Part shown: positions 1 to 8,604 of the stretch, one piece after another
How the letters are laid out: every line of letters starts with the position of its first letter
Numbering within the stretch: position 1 is the stretch's first letter
Assembly: GCF_009602435.1 (NCBI RefSeq)
Contig: NZ_VZDQ01000011.1
Span: 310,001 to 374,000 of the forward strand
Length of the DNA stretch: 64,000 nucleotides
Source: Sediminibacillus terrae
GTDB lineage: Bacteria > Bacillota > Bacilli > Bacillales > Amphibacillaceae
Direction of reading: 5' to 3'
Translations under genes and position numbers: made by a program
Notes under the pieces: model-generated
Databases searched by the model: none
Seen by the model: only the letters and a program-made list of their open reading frames with translations
Told to the model about the DNA's origin: nothing

Positions 1-109
1 CCTTAGTTTTTTATAGAGGGTTTACGCTAAGAACCTCTCCCGATCAAACGGATTATCTTTATTATTCCCGACTAATTATAAAGAGCATAGCCATAAAAGT
101 CAACATCGA

Positions 110-335
110 ACAGCAGAACGGGGACGTCCCCAACACCCCATCAGAAGGCTCAACCTGAATGTGGGGGGTCTGTCCCCAAAAGCATGCTTTTCGTGGATTT
201 ATTGGCCGGGGGGACTGTCCCCAAAATCCTTAATCCTTGACATCTCAGTCTTTTATATCCTTCTCATCAGGGTCTGTCCCTCAATGGCAACTAATTGTCT
301 GTTTTCCCTCCCGGAGGGACTGACCCCCAAGTGGC
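110..335. repeat. cluster of short GGGGAC-type palindromes
   Basis: Five related short motifs lie in about 215 bases: GGGGACGTCCCC near 120, GGGGTCTGTCCCC near 166, GGGGACTGTCCCC near 210, GGGTCTGTCCC near 270 and GGGACTGACCCCC near 317. Most are followed by CAA or CAAAA. Each could form a small hairpin in RNA or be a protein-binding palindrome. The cluster is just downstream of the leftward ECF sigma gene, so it may lie in that operon's 3' end. No T-run typical of a simple terminator follows on the minus strand. The remaining bases 1-110 hold nothing I can name. Confidence 0.6.
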
Positions 336-351
336 ACCCCGGAGTCATTCC

Positions 352-903
352 TCAGGCACTGATATGGGTGGTTTGGCTTGTCTGTTCCATTCCTTCTTTG
401 ACACGTTTTCTGGCTCTGTACAATCGGGCTTTGACGGTTCCAAGGGCAAGTCTCAAACTGCCGGCAATTTCCTTATCGGTCCATTCGTTTTGGTATTTCA
501 AGGTAAAGACCTTACGGAGCTTGGGACTCAGCAAGACCACCTGCCGCTTTATTTGTTCTTCGGTCCATTTGTACTCCACTTGTTTTTCAACCACCCGTTC
601 CTCAGAGCTGCTTTCCTGGCTGGTCAAGTACACATCCTCAAGCGGGACAAACGTCCGCTTTTTCTCTTTCCTGATTGCATCGATTGCAGTTCGGTAAGCG
701 ATGCTTGTCAACCACGCTCCTAGCTTGTCATGATCACGCAATTTATCAAAGTGCTTGTAAGCTTTTATGAAAGCATCTTGAACAACATCCTCGGCAAGGC
801 AACGGTCTTTTGTTATACCGACCGAAACCAAATACATTCGTTGGTAATACTGTTGATAAACGGCTTCAAAACAAATCCCCTCCCCCGTCTTAGCTTCTTT
901 CAT
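352..903 (-). CDS. ECF-type RNA polymerase sigma factor
   Basis: This 183-residue protein is an extracytoplasmic-function sigma factor that would redirect RNA polymerase to a small regulon. Region 2 covers about residues 12-82 and includes AEDVVQDAFIKAYKHF; region 4 covers about 118-170 and includes the helix-turn-helix GTVKARLYRARKRV. The length is normal for the family. It starts at ATG behind GGAGAAGGAG and lies 21 bases after the ABC permease gene, so it reads as the last gene of the GntR-ABC operon. No anti-sigma gene is visible on either side, at least within the window. The family assignment is firm; the stimulus and target promoters are unknown. Confidence 0.9.
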   Translation of the reverse strand: MKEAKTGEGICFEAVYQQYYQRMYLVSVGITKDRCLAEDVVQDAFIKAYKHFDKLRDHDKLGAWLTSIAYRTAIDAIRKEKKRTFVPLEDVYLTSQESSSEERVVEKQVEYKWTEEQIKRQVVLLSPKLRKVFTLKYQNEWTDKEIAGSLRLALGTVKARLYRARKRVKEGMEQTSQTTHISA

Positions 904-924
904 TTCTCTTCTCTCCTTCTCCTT

Positions 925-2898
925 TTACTTGTCCCCAAAATAATCTGTAACGAATGCCGGCACATTGGCTTTGGATATTGGCCTTACAACCGGATTGTTT
1001 TTTCCTTCCAGGTAAAACCCTGCATAATAATGAGAAGAATCCTCCGTGCCATAATGCTCACTTGTCACTGTTTCCAGAATCCGACCGATTTTTTGTTTAT
1101 TTTCGGTGACCAAGCCATTATCACCATTTTTTTCTTCATATAACGTCTCATATACATCTTGGCTTTCATCTCTTTCGTCCAATATGACGGCATAAGATAT
1201 ATCATCAGCCTGGATGATTGTTTGATCATATATCCCCTGATTTTTCAACCAGCTTTGAAAATTTTCATAAGAACGCAATATTGGAAGCTGGTAAAACATG
1301 TTTTCTTCCTCGGGAACTTCAATATAAGCCATCGTGTCGCTTGGATGAACAATTTCCTCATACTTTTGATCATAAATATCCTGCTTCAATTGCTGCAGTG
1401 CTTCTTTTATTTCAGTTTTCTCCACGATACTAGTGCTGCTAGAACGATCAAATTCACTGGAAATGACCAAGTTGCCAAAGTCATTTTCATCCATCGTCAA
1501 TATCCGGTTCTTGATTTCCTTATATTCACGGGACTCATAAATCGGTTTCAAGTATTGTTCATACGTTTCGTCCAAATCGATATAGTACTCCCGATTGATC
1601 ATCTTTCCGTTTTTCAGCTGGTAACTGAAAAACAATTTCTCTTCATTGGATCGGTCATCCGGGAGGATACTGCTCGATTGTTCGATAAGTTGCTGATGCA
1701 ATTTCTGAACCTGCCTGATTATCCTAGGATCCTCTATCGCCATATCTCGTATATTTTTCGTTGAGCGTTCATCAGAGTAGTACATTGGATTTTCATTAAA
1801 ATAAACCGATTCAATCTGTTCTGCTTCTGGCAGCCGTTTTTCATAACCTGTAACATCGAAGGAAAGCAGAAGAATGACGGCGCCTGCGACTGCAAGAAAC
1901 AGAACATATCCCTTCCATTTACCGAATACACGCCATGTTTTTTGCAGGACCATCTCGGCTACAAGATAGCCGATCAATGAACCTACTATATAGCCAAAGA
2001 CTATCCACCCAAAATGGTTATCGGTTTCGTCGAAATAAAATCCGCCAAACAGCATCATGCAAGTTGTTACACCATACTTGAAAATCGGGCGTACTTGATG
2101 GAATGCTAAAGGCTGACCACTTGCTTCGGCCGGCCTTTTGTGATAGACGAACCAGGCCAAGACGTAAAACACCAAGGATAGCAGCATGTAAATACTGAAT
2201 TTCCAGCCATGGAATTTCCAATCGTACATATCAACAAAGTCTGTAAGTGGTGAATATAAATCCACGTTAGTAAGTTGATAGTAGGAGGATGGAAATCCAT
2301 CCAATAAGACATCCAGGTTCGAATAAATCAGCACTAAAATGCCTGCAGGAAACAGGAGAAAAATATATGTCAGCACACCCTGTACCGCAGAAACACCAGT
2401 AAACATCCCAATCAAAACTCCCGCTGAGAAAAGCAGGAGAGAAAAAGCGACAGAAACGCCAAACCACTCCCAAATGTCTGTCTGGGTGTAAATCATGTAC
2501 AAATCCATGGCCGGCAGCATCAGTGATAAAGTCACGGCAATCAACAATAAAGGCATTACAATAAGCGCTATTCCAATTAGAAAATGATGGTTAAAGATTT
2601 TCCTTCGAGTGATTGGCAGACTGTGTATGAAATCGGCAGCATTTTTTACATGCATGTATCGATATAAAAACACAGCGACCAGTACCGGAATAATATAAAG
2701 AAGGAATAACTGAATCTCTGCATTTGAATCAAACAAGCTGTTGAAGGAATAATTCCTCCGTTCATCCGATTCCAGCATCATCAAATTCAACGGAAGTGAA
2801 AAAAACAGTCCAGCGAAGTATACAATGCCGATCCATCCTGCACTCATTAAATCCTGCTTCAATAATTGTTTATTAAACAAGGATGTTTTCGATTGCAT
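925..2898 (-). CDS. ABC transporter permease, YtrC/D-like multi-spanning protein
   Basis: This is a large (about 657 aa) membrane protein with roughly six hydrophobic segments in residues 15-250, two or three more around 270-345, and then a long hydrophilic C-terminal domain of about 300 residues rich in Glu, Tyr and Ser. The architecture resembles the DUF6449-type permeases found beside YtrA-like regulators. I chose the ATG at 2898 because GGGGG lies nine bases upstream; an in-frame ATG at 2925 has no good ribosome site. It overlaps the ATPase gene by 26 bases, suggesting translational coupling. It should form the membrane part of an ABC transporter with the upstream ATPase. The substrate is unknown; cell-envelope stress or antibiotic response is a guess from the context. 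Confidence 0.8.
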   Translation of the reverse strand: MQSKTSLFNKQLLKQDLMSAGWIGIVYFAGLFFSLPLNLMMLESDERRNYSFNSLFDSNAEIQLFLLYIIPVLVAVFLYRYMHVKNAADFIHSLPITRRKIFNHHFLIGIALIVMPLLLIAVTLSLMLPAMDLYMIYTQTDIWEWFGVSVAFSLLLFSAGVLIGMFTGVSAVQGVLTYIFLLFPAGILVLIYSNLDVLLDGFPSSYYQLTNVDLYSPLTDFVDMYDWKFHGWKFSIYMLLSLVFYVLAWFVYHKRPAEASGQPLAFHQVRPIFKYGVTTCMMLFGGFYFDETDNHFGWIVFGYIVGSLIGYLVAEMVLQKTWRVFGKWKGYVLFLAVAGAVILLLSFDVTGYEKRLPEAEQIESVYFNENPMYYSDERSTKNIRDMAIEDPRIIRQVQKLHQQLIEQSSSILPDDRSNEEKLFFSYQLKNGKMINREYYIDLDETYEQYLKPIYESREYKEIKNRILTMDENDFGNLVISSEFDRSSSTSIVEKTEIKEALQQLKQDIYDQKYEEIVHPSDTMAYIEVPEEENMFYQLPILRSYENFQSWLKNQGIYDQTIIQADDISYAVILDERDESQDVYETLYEEKNGDNGLVTENKQKIGRILETVTSEHYGTEDSSHYYAGFYLEGKNNPVVRPISKANVPAFVTDYFGDK

Positions 2899-3772
2899 AA
2901 CCGGCGTCCCCCATTTCATACACAAATATTTCTTCCAATGTTAACGGCAGGAGATCGAGAATGACTGGTTGATACTGTTCCAGATGAGAAACGATATCTT
3001 CTTCCTTCCCTCTCACGATCGCCAAGATCACACTGCCGCGTCTCTCTTTGTATAATACGTCCAGATTATCCCAAACTTCCGTTTCCGGCTTTTGCCGGAA
3101 GGCTACCTGGACTTTGTGGATATCGGATTTCAAATCATCGATGTCTTTTTCCAGCAAAAGCTGGCCTTGATGAAGAATGCCGATGTAATCACAAATATCT
3201 TCTATTTCCCGCAAGTTGTGGGAAGAAATGATAATAGTCATCTCCCTTTCTGCGACGTCCTGTACAAGCAAGTTTTTTATTTTTTTCCTAATGACGGCAT
3301 CCAAACCGTCAAATGGTTCATCTAATATGAGATATTCCGGCATGGTGGACAAAGCAAGCCAAAATGCCACTTGTCGCTGCATCCCTTTCGAAAACTGACT
3401 TATTTTCTTTTTCCTGTCCAGTTGAAACAGTTGCTGCAGTTTCAAAAAGCGCTCCTGATTCCAGTTAGGGTAAGTATCCCGATAAAAGTCAGCCATTTGT
3501 TTGATGGTGTATTGGGAAAAGAAATAAAGGGAATCGGCGAGAAAAAACATTGCCGCCTTCACTTCCGTATCCTCAAAAACTCCTTTTCCGTCAACCGTTA
3601 TTTCTCCATCATCCGGTCTGACAATCCCGGCAATAATTTTCAATAAAGTCGTTTTGCCGGCCCCATTCGATCCCAGCAAGCCATAAATAGAGCCTTTGTT
3701 GACTTGTAACCCAACATGTTGCAACACATGGGATTTTTCGTATTTCTTACTAATACTGTTACTGACGATCAT
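2873..3772 (-). CDS. ABC transporter ATP-binding protein (YtrB-like)
   Basis: A 299-residue nucleotide-binding subunit. The Walker A motif is GSNGAGKTT (about residues 34-42) and Walker B is LILDEPFDGLD. The signature motif reads FSKGMQRQ in place of the usual LSGGQ, as in several YtrB/bacitracin-type ATPases. The C-terminal 90 residues form the variable tail common in ABC-2 exporters. The ATG follows GAGGGGGG, and the gene overlaps the upstream GntR gene by 14 bases, so regulator, ATPase and permease are one transcription unit. It powers the permease at 925-2898. Family is clear; substrate is not. Confidence 0.92.
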   Translation of the reverse strand: MIVSNSISKKYEKSHVLQHVGLQVNKGSIYGLLGSNGAGKTTLLKIIAGIVRPDDGEITVDGKGVFEDTEVKAAMFFLADSLYFFSQYTIKQMADFYRDTYPNWNQERFLKLQQLFQLDRKKKISQFSKGMQRQVAFWLALSTMPEYLILDEPFDGLDAVIRKKIKNLLVQDVAEREMTIIISSHNLREIEDICDYIGILHQGQLLLEKDIDDLKSDIHKVQVAFRQKPETEVWDNLDVLYKERRGSVILAIVRGKEEDIVSHLEQYQPVILDLLPLTLEEIFVYEMGDAGYAIENILV

Positions 3773-4154
3773 CGCGATCCCCCCTCTTTACTTGCTCCTC
3801 TATTTCTTCGATCAATGTCTGTAATTCGTCCTTGGTCATCCCGAAGAACATTGCTTCAGCTATCAATTTTTCCAATTGATCTTTCACTTTCTGCAGTTCT
3901 TCCGATTTTTCCGATTTCGCCAGTTTGTTGACAAAACTGCCTTTTCCTTTTACCGAATAAATATAGCCTTGCGTCTCCAATTCTCTATAGGCTTTTTGTA
4001 TCGTGTTCGGATTGATGGTCAATTGTTGGGCCAGCACCCGTACAGAGGGCAGCTTTTCATCTACTTGGAGCACATCATTGATGATCAGCTCTTTCAGTTT
4101 ATCGACCAGCTGTTCATATATCGGCTTCCGGCTTCTAATATCGAGATCGAACAT
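3759..4154 (-). CDS. GntR family regulator, YtrA subfamily
   Basis: A 131-residue repressor-type protein. Residues 1-75 form the winged helix (IYEQLVDKLKELI, PSVRVLAQQL, NPNTIQKAYRELETQGYI). The short all-helical tail of about 50 residues is typical of the YtrA subfamily, which lacks a large effector domain and usually represses its own ABC transporter operon. The start ATG follows GCGGAGG. It is the first gene of the operon, and a repeat-rich operator lies directly upstream at 4175-4232. Expected role: autorepressor relieved by an envelope-active compound, as known for YtrA of B. subtilis; the inducer here is not known. Confidence 0.93.
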   Translation of the reverse strand: MFDLDIRSRKPIYEQLVDKLKELIINDVLQVDEKLPSVRVLAQQLTINPNTIQKAYRELETQGYIYSVKGKGSFVNKLAKSEKSEELQKVKDQLEKLIAEAMFFGMTKDELQTLIEEIEEQVKRGDRDDRQ

Positions 4155-4174
4155 CGCTTATCCTCCGCTTCCGG

Positions 4175-4232
4175 TTAACTGTATTAACTGTATTAACTGT
4201 ATTAACTGTATTAATATTTGTAATACAGTTAA
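4175..4232. promoter_or_regulatory. probable GntR operator: tandem TTAACTGTA repeats ending in a palindrome
   Basis: Four perfect head-to-tail copies of the 9-mer TTAACTGTA lie at 4175-4210. The last runs into a perfect inverted repeat: TTAACTGTATTA (4202-4213), seven-base spacer, TAATACAGTTAA (4221-4232). This sits about 20-80 bases upstream of the YtrA-type regulator start. A 12-bp arm palindrome is the right form for a dimeric GntR protein; the extra half-sites are unusual and could allow cooperative binding or slip-strand variation. Confidence 0.7.
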
Positions 4233-4370
4233 AGTATATACCAAACATTAGAATTTGAGAAGGAGTATTTTATTTTTTTCAAAATCCCCTGGCGAAAAAA
4301 CTGATTTGACACACGCTCGGTTTTATAAAAAAGCACAAAGGCAATACTTGGGAAAGAGGAGGTTGCTGGG

Positions 4371-4709
4371 ATGATAAGTTTATTGATCAAAATCGTTATG
4401 CTGCCAATTATTATTTTGCTCTTCACATCTACTTATGAAGGAGTACAATTTCAATCTGTGTGGCAGACCATTGCAGCTATCGTTTTGCTAGCGGTTGTTG
4501 GAGTGGTGATGGAAGCTTTACTTTTGCGGAGAAAAACATTTTGGCTGAGTATCTTGCTCGATTTCGCAGCCACGATAGGATTACTGCTGCTTATTGCCGC
4601 TGTTTTTTCGGATATCCACGTCACCCTGACAGGAGCAATTCTGATTTCGTTAATTGTAGCGATACAAGAATATTTTGTTCATTTATTATTAATTAACAAT
4701 GATAAATAA
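4371..4709 (+). CDS. DUF2512-type small membrane protein (YndM-like)
   Basis: A 112-residue protein with four predicted membrane segments and almost no soluble part. The pattern and the start (ISLLIKIVMLPIIILLF) look like the DUF2512/YndM family of Bacillaceae, for which no biochemical role is established to my knowledge. ATG follows AGAGGAGG with an eight-base spacer. It stands alone, divergent from the GntR operon. Family assignment is from pattern recognition and moderately sure. Confidence 0.7.
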   Translation: MISLLIKIVMLPIIILLFTSTYEGVQFQSVWQTIAAIVLLAVVGVVMEALLLRRKTFWLSILLDFAATIGLLLLIAAVFSDIHVTLTGAILISLIVAIQEYFVHLLLINNDK

Positions 4710-4789
4710 CCCCGATTGTTAAAGTCTCTCGTTCCTCATTAATTGGCGTATTGGATAGAAACTGCGACATAACTGTAATGGGAAGCTCC

Positions 4790-5190
4790 GTTGCCTATTC
4801 AAAAAGCGTGCTAACCACCGCTTCGGCAGCATACTTCGCTTTCCGCGGGCACGGCTTCAGCTAACTAGGTAAAGAAAACCGCTTTACCTAGTGGATCTTC
4901 AGCTCGCGCTGTTCCCGCTGGAGTCTACGCATGCTACCTACGCTAAGAAGCATGGTGTTATCGCAAACCTAGAGACTTTTTCTTTGAGTCCCAACAAGCC
5001 ATCTTAAAAGCTTTTGTCAGGAAATGTGTACTTCTTTTCATAAATAGATAGTTGAAGTTCCATTTATTATCCTGTTCTTGGACTTTCTGCTTGTTCCCTG
5101 GCAATGTCTAGGGTATTTTCGCAGCGTCGAATTCCAACTCAACAAAAGTAAGTTCAGGAAGACGCGCCCAAACTATGTCGCAGTTTATAC
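4790..5190. repeat. dispersed repeat, copy A
   Basis: A gene-free block. Its left part (GCTTTCCGCGGGCACGGCTTC near 4840-4860, then TCAGCTCGCGCTGTTCCCGC near 4900-4920) is the reverse complement of a block at 14230-14345, with clear similarity over about 100 bases. Its right part (AGGGTATTTTCGCAGCG near 5110 to AAACTATGTCGCAG near 5170-5183) matches 43958-44035. A local inverted repeat, ACTAGGTAAAG / CTTTACCTAGT, lies near 4865-4893. I see no transposase gene. Confidence 0.75.
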
Positions 5191-5344
5191 ATTTTGCGCA
5201 ACAGCAAAAACCCACAGAATACAACCATGATGATAATGGTGTTTTAAACGAGGGGCTTTTTTATATTCTGAATAAAAAAAGTTCCCCCTATTCTGTTATA
5301 AAAATAGGTTTAATCCTCCAAAATTAAGGATATTGTATCTATAC

Positions 5345-5471
5345 ATCTCATCTAAATGGTTATTCTCTACTTCCTATTGGTGAGGTAGAAGTAAATGAAA
5401 CTTCCTCCCCCCTTAAAAATAGAGCTAATTACAGGCTCGTCAGACTGCCGGATTTCGGCAGTCTGTTTTTT
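5345..5471 (+). ncRNA. structured leader or small RNA ending in an intrinsic terminator
   Basis: Upstream of the antiporter, an apparently untranslated stretch has three consecutive potential stems: GAGG..AAGT / ACTT..CCTC near 5381-5408, GAGC / GCTC near 5422-5438, and CAGACTGCCG / CGGCAGTCTG with seven T residues at 5440-5471. A terminator 65-110 bases before a start codon with no gene in front of it is the layout of a riboswitch or attenuator, or of a free-standing small RNA. I do not recognise it as ydaO (c-di-AMP), M-box or yybP. The promoter is not clear. Confidence 0.45.
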
Positions 5472-5585
5472 TAACCATTCACTTTTTCCTTTTCATCAAG
5501 ACGAGTATTTTGTTATTTACTAAAAATACGATTACTATTGATAATAGAAAGAAAATTAATTATTTGGGAGAGGATTGAAAAAAAG

Positions 5586-7091
5586 TTGGAGTTATCGGTT
5601 CAAGCTTTGATTTTTTTATTTTCTACTATGTTGATCATCGGGGTATTAGCCACAAAATTTTCTTCACGATTAGGGCTTCCCTCGCTCGTACTCTTTCTGT
5701 TGGTCGGTATGTTTCTAAACAATTACATATTCTTTGAAAATGCCAAGCTCAGCCAATTGATCGGTATTGTCGCCTTGATTATCATTTTGTTTGAAGGCGG
5801 TACGCAAACCAAATGGGGAAATATCCGTCCTGTACTGGGGGCTGCGGGTTCGTTAGCTACGGTTGGCGTGTTGATTACAACAGCGGTGACTGGTTTGGCT
5901 GCCATGTATATCCTCGATTTATCCCTGCTTGAAGGAATGCTATTCGGTGCAATCGTCGGGTCTACGGATGCGGCTGCAGTATTTTCTGTCCTTGGCAATA
6001 AAAATATTAAACGGCGGATCACCTCTACATTGGAAGCCGAATCCGGCACCAACGATCCGATGGCCGTTTTTTTGACCGTAACGCTCATCGAGGTCATTCA
6101 ACTGCCGGACAGCTCCATATGGACTGCAATCGGCAGCTTTTTCTGGCAAATGGGAATCGGATTGGTAATCGGTATCCTGCTTGGTAAGGCAACCACGGCT
6201 GTGATCAATAAAATTACGCTCGACGCTTCCGGATTGTATCCCGTTCTCGCGCTTGCTTGTGCTATATTCACGTACGCTTTCACCTCTGCTATCGGAGGCA
6301 GCGGGCTGCTTGCCGTTTACGTTATGGCAGTATACATCGGCAACAATGATTTGATGTACCGATTTTCCATTTTGCGGTTCAACGAAGGCTTTGCCTGGAT
6401 GATGCAAATCATCATGTTCATCCTTCTGGGATTACTGGTATTTCCTGAACAACTACTAGATATTTTCTGGCAGGGACTATTGTTATCTGTGGTTTTAATG
6501 TTTATCGCACGTCCTGTCGGTGTTTTTCTCAGCATGCTCTTCATGAAGTACACAGGAAAGGAGAAGACCTTCATCTCGTGGGCTGGTTTGAAAGGGGCAG
6601 TACCAGTCATTCTCGCCACTTATCCAACGCTCGCCGGAGTTGAAAACAGTCAGTTGATTTTCAACGTTGTATTTTTCGTCGTGCTTACTTCCGCCCTGAT
6701 TCAAGGAAGTACACTATCCTGGCTTGGAAGCAAGTTGAAATTGACGGAAACAAGGCAGGCAAGCCCTTTTCCAACGATGGAATTGATTACACTGGGGAGA
6801 TCTGGAGCCGAAATAATGGAGGCAACCATTAGTGAAAATACACCTGCGACAGGTGTGACGCTCGAGGACTTAACACTGCCAGAAGAAACATTGATCACCG
6901 CCATCATAAGGGATGGAAAAGTGATCACACCAACCGGAAGTTCGATTCTCGAAACCGGTGATACGTTATATGTTCTAACCCATAAAAAGCAGCGCGACAA
7001 AGTCAGGGCTCTTCTTTTTGGGAAGAAGAAAACAAAGAAAGCAGTAGAAGAAAAGGACGAGAAAAAACCAAAAAATGCCCCTGAAGAATAA
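5586..7091 (+). CDS. potassium/proton antiporter, CPA1 family with RCK_C domain (NhaP2/CvrA type)
   Basis: An integral membrane cation/proton exchanger of about 501 residues. Roughly twelve hydrophobic helices cover residues 5-385 and contain the CPA core motifs FEGGTQT and TDAAAVFSVLG, with ESGTNDP behind them. Residues about 401-478 form an RCK_C (TrkA_C) domain, known in some family members to bind c-di-AMP or nucleotides. The tail is highly charged. I prefer the TTG at 5586, with GGGAGAGG twelve bases upstream; the in-frame TTG at 5538 has no ribosome site. Likely roles are K+ efflux and pH or osmotic balance. The structured leader before it suggests control by transcript termination. The ion specificity is inferred. 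Confidence 0.88.
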   Translation: MELSVQALIFLFSTMLIIGVLATKFSSRLGLPSLVLFLLVGMFLNNYIFFENAKLSQLIGIVALIIILFEGGTQTKWGNIRPVLGAAGSLATVGVLITTAVTGLAAMYILDLSLLEGMLFGAIVGSTDAAAVFSVLGNKNIKRRITSTLEAESGTNDPMAVFLTVTLIEVIQLPDSSIWTAIGSFFWQMGIGLVIGILLGKATTAVINKITLDASGLYPVLALACAIFTYAFTSAIGGSGLLAVYVMAVYIGNNDLMYRFSILRFNEGFAWMMQIIMFILLGLLVFPEQLLDIFWQGLLLSVVLMFIARPVGVFLSMLFMKYTGKEKTFISWAGLKGAVPVILATYPTLAGVENSQLIFNVVFFVVLTSALIQGSTLSWLGSKLKLTETRQASPFPTMELITLGRSGAEIMEATISENTPATGVTLEDLTLPEETLITAIIRDGKVITPTGSSILETGDTLYVLTHKKQRDKVRALLFGKKKTKKAVEEKDEKKPKNAPEE

Positions 7092-7126
7092 AAGACATTC
7101 GCTTTAAATGAGCGAATGTCTTTTTT
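7091..7126. terminator. bidirectional terminator after the antiporter and lactonase genes
   Basis: GACATTCGCT / AGCGAATGTC stem with a T-run on the plus strand (7121-7126) and an A-rich left side. It separates the converging antiporter and lactonase genes. Confidence 0.85.
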
Positions 7127-7127
7127 A

Positions 7128-8180
7128 TCATTGATGTAGAAATTTCACACACACCGGATTAGGCACAGACACATCCTTTTGCTTTAACTTCAGTTTCCCG
7201 GTTTCCGGATTGCGTGTATACAAGGTCAAATTACTGGAGTTTTGGTTGGAAGCAAGTAAGAACCTTTCAGACGGATCCATACTAAAGTCGCGTGGCCAAT
7301 CCCCTTCTGTCGAATAATGTTCGACAAACGACAGTTTTTCGCCGTCCCCTTCCACGGCAAACAAAGCAATGCTGTCATGGCCTCGATTTCCAGCATACAC
7401 AAAGCGTCCATCTGAAGAAATATGAATGGCACTTCCCTGGCTGTTTTCCGGAAAGTTTTCCGGAATAGTCGAAATCGCCTGTACTTGGGAGAAACTTCCT
7501 TTTGCCTGATCATAAGCAAGGACCAGGACTTCATTGCTCAGCTCCGTCATTACATAGGCAAACTTTCCATTGGGATGAAACACAATATGGCGCGGTCCGC
7601 TCCCTGGTTTAGTAGAAAGACTGCTCACTTCCACCAGTTTCCCATCATCGATTTCATATGTTTTTACCGTATCGGAGCCTAAATCAACTACGACAACATA
7701 TTTTTCATCTGGGGTGTAGCCCGAAAAATGAACATGCGGTTTTTCCTGTCTTTCATGAGGACCGGAACCGGTATGTTCGACAATGGATGAAGCAGCTTCA
7801 ATTGCTCCTGTTTCCGCATCGACAGGATAGGCATCGACCGTACCTTTATGATAATTGGCCGTAACCAATTGCTGGTTTGAATCGTCAATACTGATATGAC
7901 AAGGGGCTGCTCCCTCCAGCACCTGCTTGTTCACCAGGGAAAGGGTACCGTTTTCATTAATGGAGTAAGCAGCTGCACCGCCCCCATCCTGTTCCTGCAT
8001 AACGGAATAAAGGAACCTATTATCTTTGCTTATCGTTAAATAGGTTGGTTTTTCTACATGAGCAGCATCCGCTAGGACGGAAACCTCCCCATTCGATTGA
8101 TCAAGCGAAAATGAATAAATGCCTAAGCTGTCCCCGTTAGTGTATGTACCAATGTATCCGAGGATTTGTTGTTTAACCAT
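7128..8180 (-). CDS. lactonase family protein, 6-phosphogluconolactonase-like (YkgB/Pgl type)
   Basis: A cytoplasmic seven-bladed beta-propeller protein of about 350 residues. The start GYIGTYTNGDSLGIYSF and repeats such as GPRHIVFHPNGKFAYVMTE and SSDGRFVYAGNRGHDS are typical of the Lactonase/Pgl family, which hydrolyses 6-phosphogluconolactone or related sugar lactones. I start it at the ATG at 8180, behind GGAGGTGG; an upstream in-frame ATG at 8276 adds about 32 residues with no family similarity. It is transcribed towards the antiporter gene and stands alone. The exact substrate is not proven by sequence. Confidence 0.88.
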   Translation of the reverse strand: MVKQQILGYIGTYTNGDSLGIYSFSLDQSNGEVSVLADAAHVEKPTYLTISKDNRFLYSVMQEQDGGGAAAYSINENGTLSLVNKQVLEGAAPCHISIDDSNQQLVTANYHKGTVDAYPVDAETGAIEAASSIVEHTGSGPHERQEKPHVHFSGYTPDEKYVVVVDLGSDTVKTYEIDDGKLVEVSSLSTKPGSGPRHIVFHPNGKFAYVMTELSNEVLVLAYDQAKGSFSQVQAISTIPENFPENSQGSAIHISSDGRFVYAGNRGHDSIALFAVEGDGEKLSFVEHYSTEGDWPRDFSMDPSERFLLASNQNSSNLTLYTRNPETGKLKLKQKDVSVPNPVCVKFLHQ

Positions 8181-8340
8181 CACTAGTCCACCTCCATAAC
8201 AAGATACATTCACTATACCATAACAAATAAAATCTGTATTTTTATATGTTTTTCTATCCATTTTCTGAGAAATCACTTATAATGGCGTTAATCTATCGAG
8301 AACACACGTTCTGAAAGATAGATAGAAAAGGGGGATGCAC

Positions 8341-8508
8341 ATGAAAGAGATAGAGCAAGTAGAAAGGAAAATCGAAACCCTTCGTTCGAGAATGTATCAG
8401 GTTTTCACGTGCGATCCAGACAGCCCGGAAATTTTAAGAATATCCCAAACACTAGACGAAGCGTTAAATTTGTTTGATGCTTTGAAAGACCCAAAAGGGA
8501 CTGAATAA
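8341..8508 (+). CDS. Spo0E-like aspartyl-phosphate phosphatase
   Basis: A 55-residue protein reading MKEIEQVERKIETLRSRMYQ, with SPEILRISQTLDEAL later. The helical hairpin and the S..LD motif with nearby acidic residue are those of the Spo0E family, which dephosphorylates Spo0A~P and delays sporulation. ATG follows AAGGGGGA with a five-base spacer. It is divergent from the lactonase gene; a TATAAT box lies near 8276-8281. The family call rests on the motif and size. Confidence 0.78.
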   Translation: MKEIEQVERKIETLRSRMYQVFTCDPDSPEILRISQTLDEALNLFDALKDPKGTE

Positions 8509-8604
8509 CTTCGTTTTGTTCTTTCTGACACCTACATCAACGAGCGCCATCGACAAATATAAAAAACTGTGTCATGGTGAGGAGAGGAATGATAGCGAAA
8601 GGAT

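Noticed and set aside
161-723. Two overlapping plus-strand open frames
   Set aside because: They lie opposite the ECF sigma gene, lack ribosome sites and have no domain pattern.
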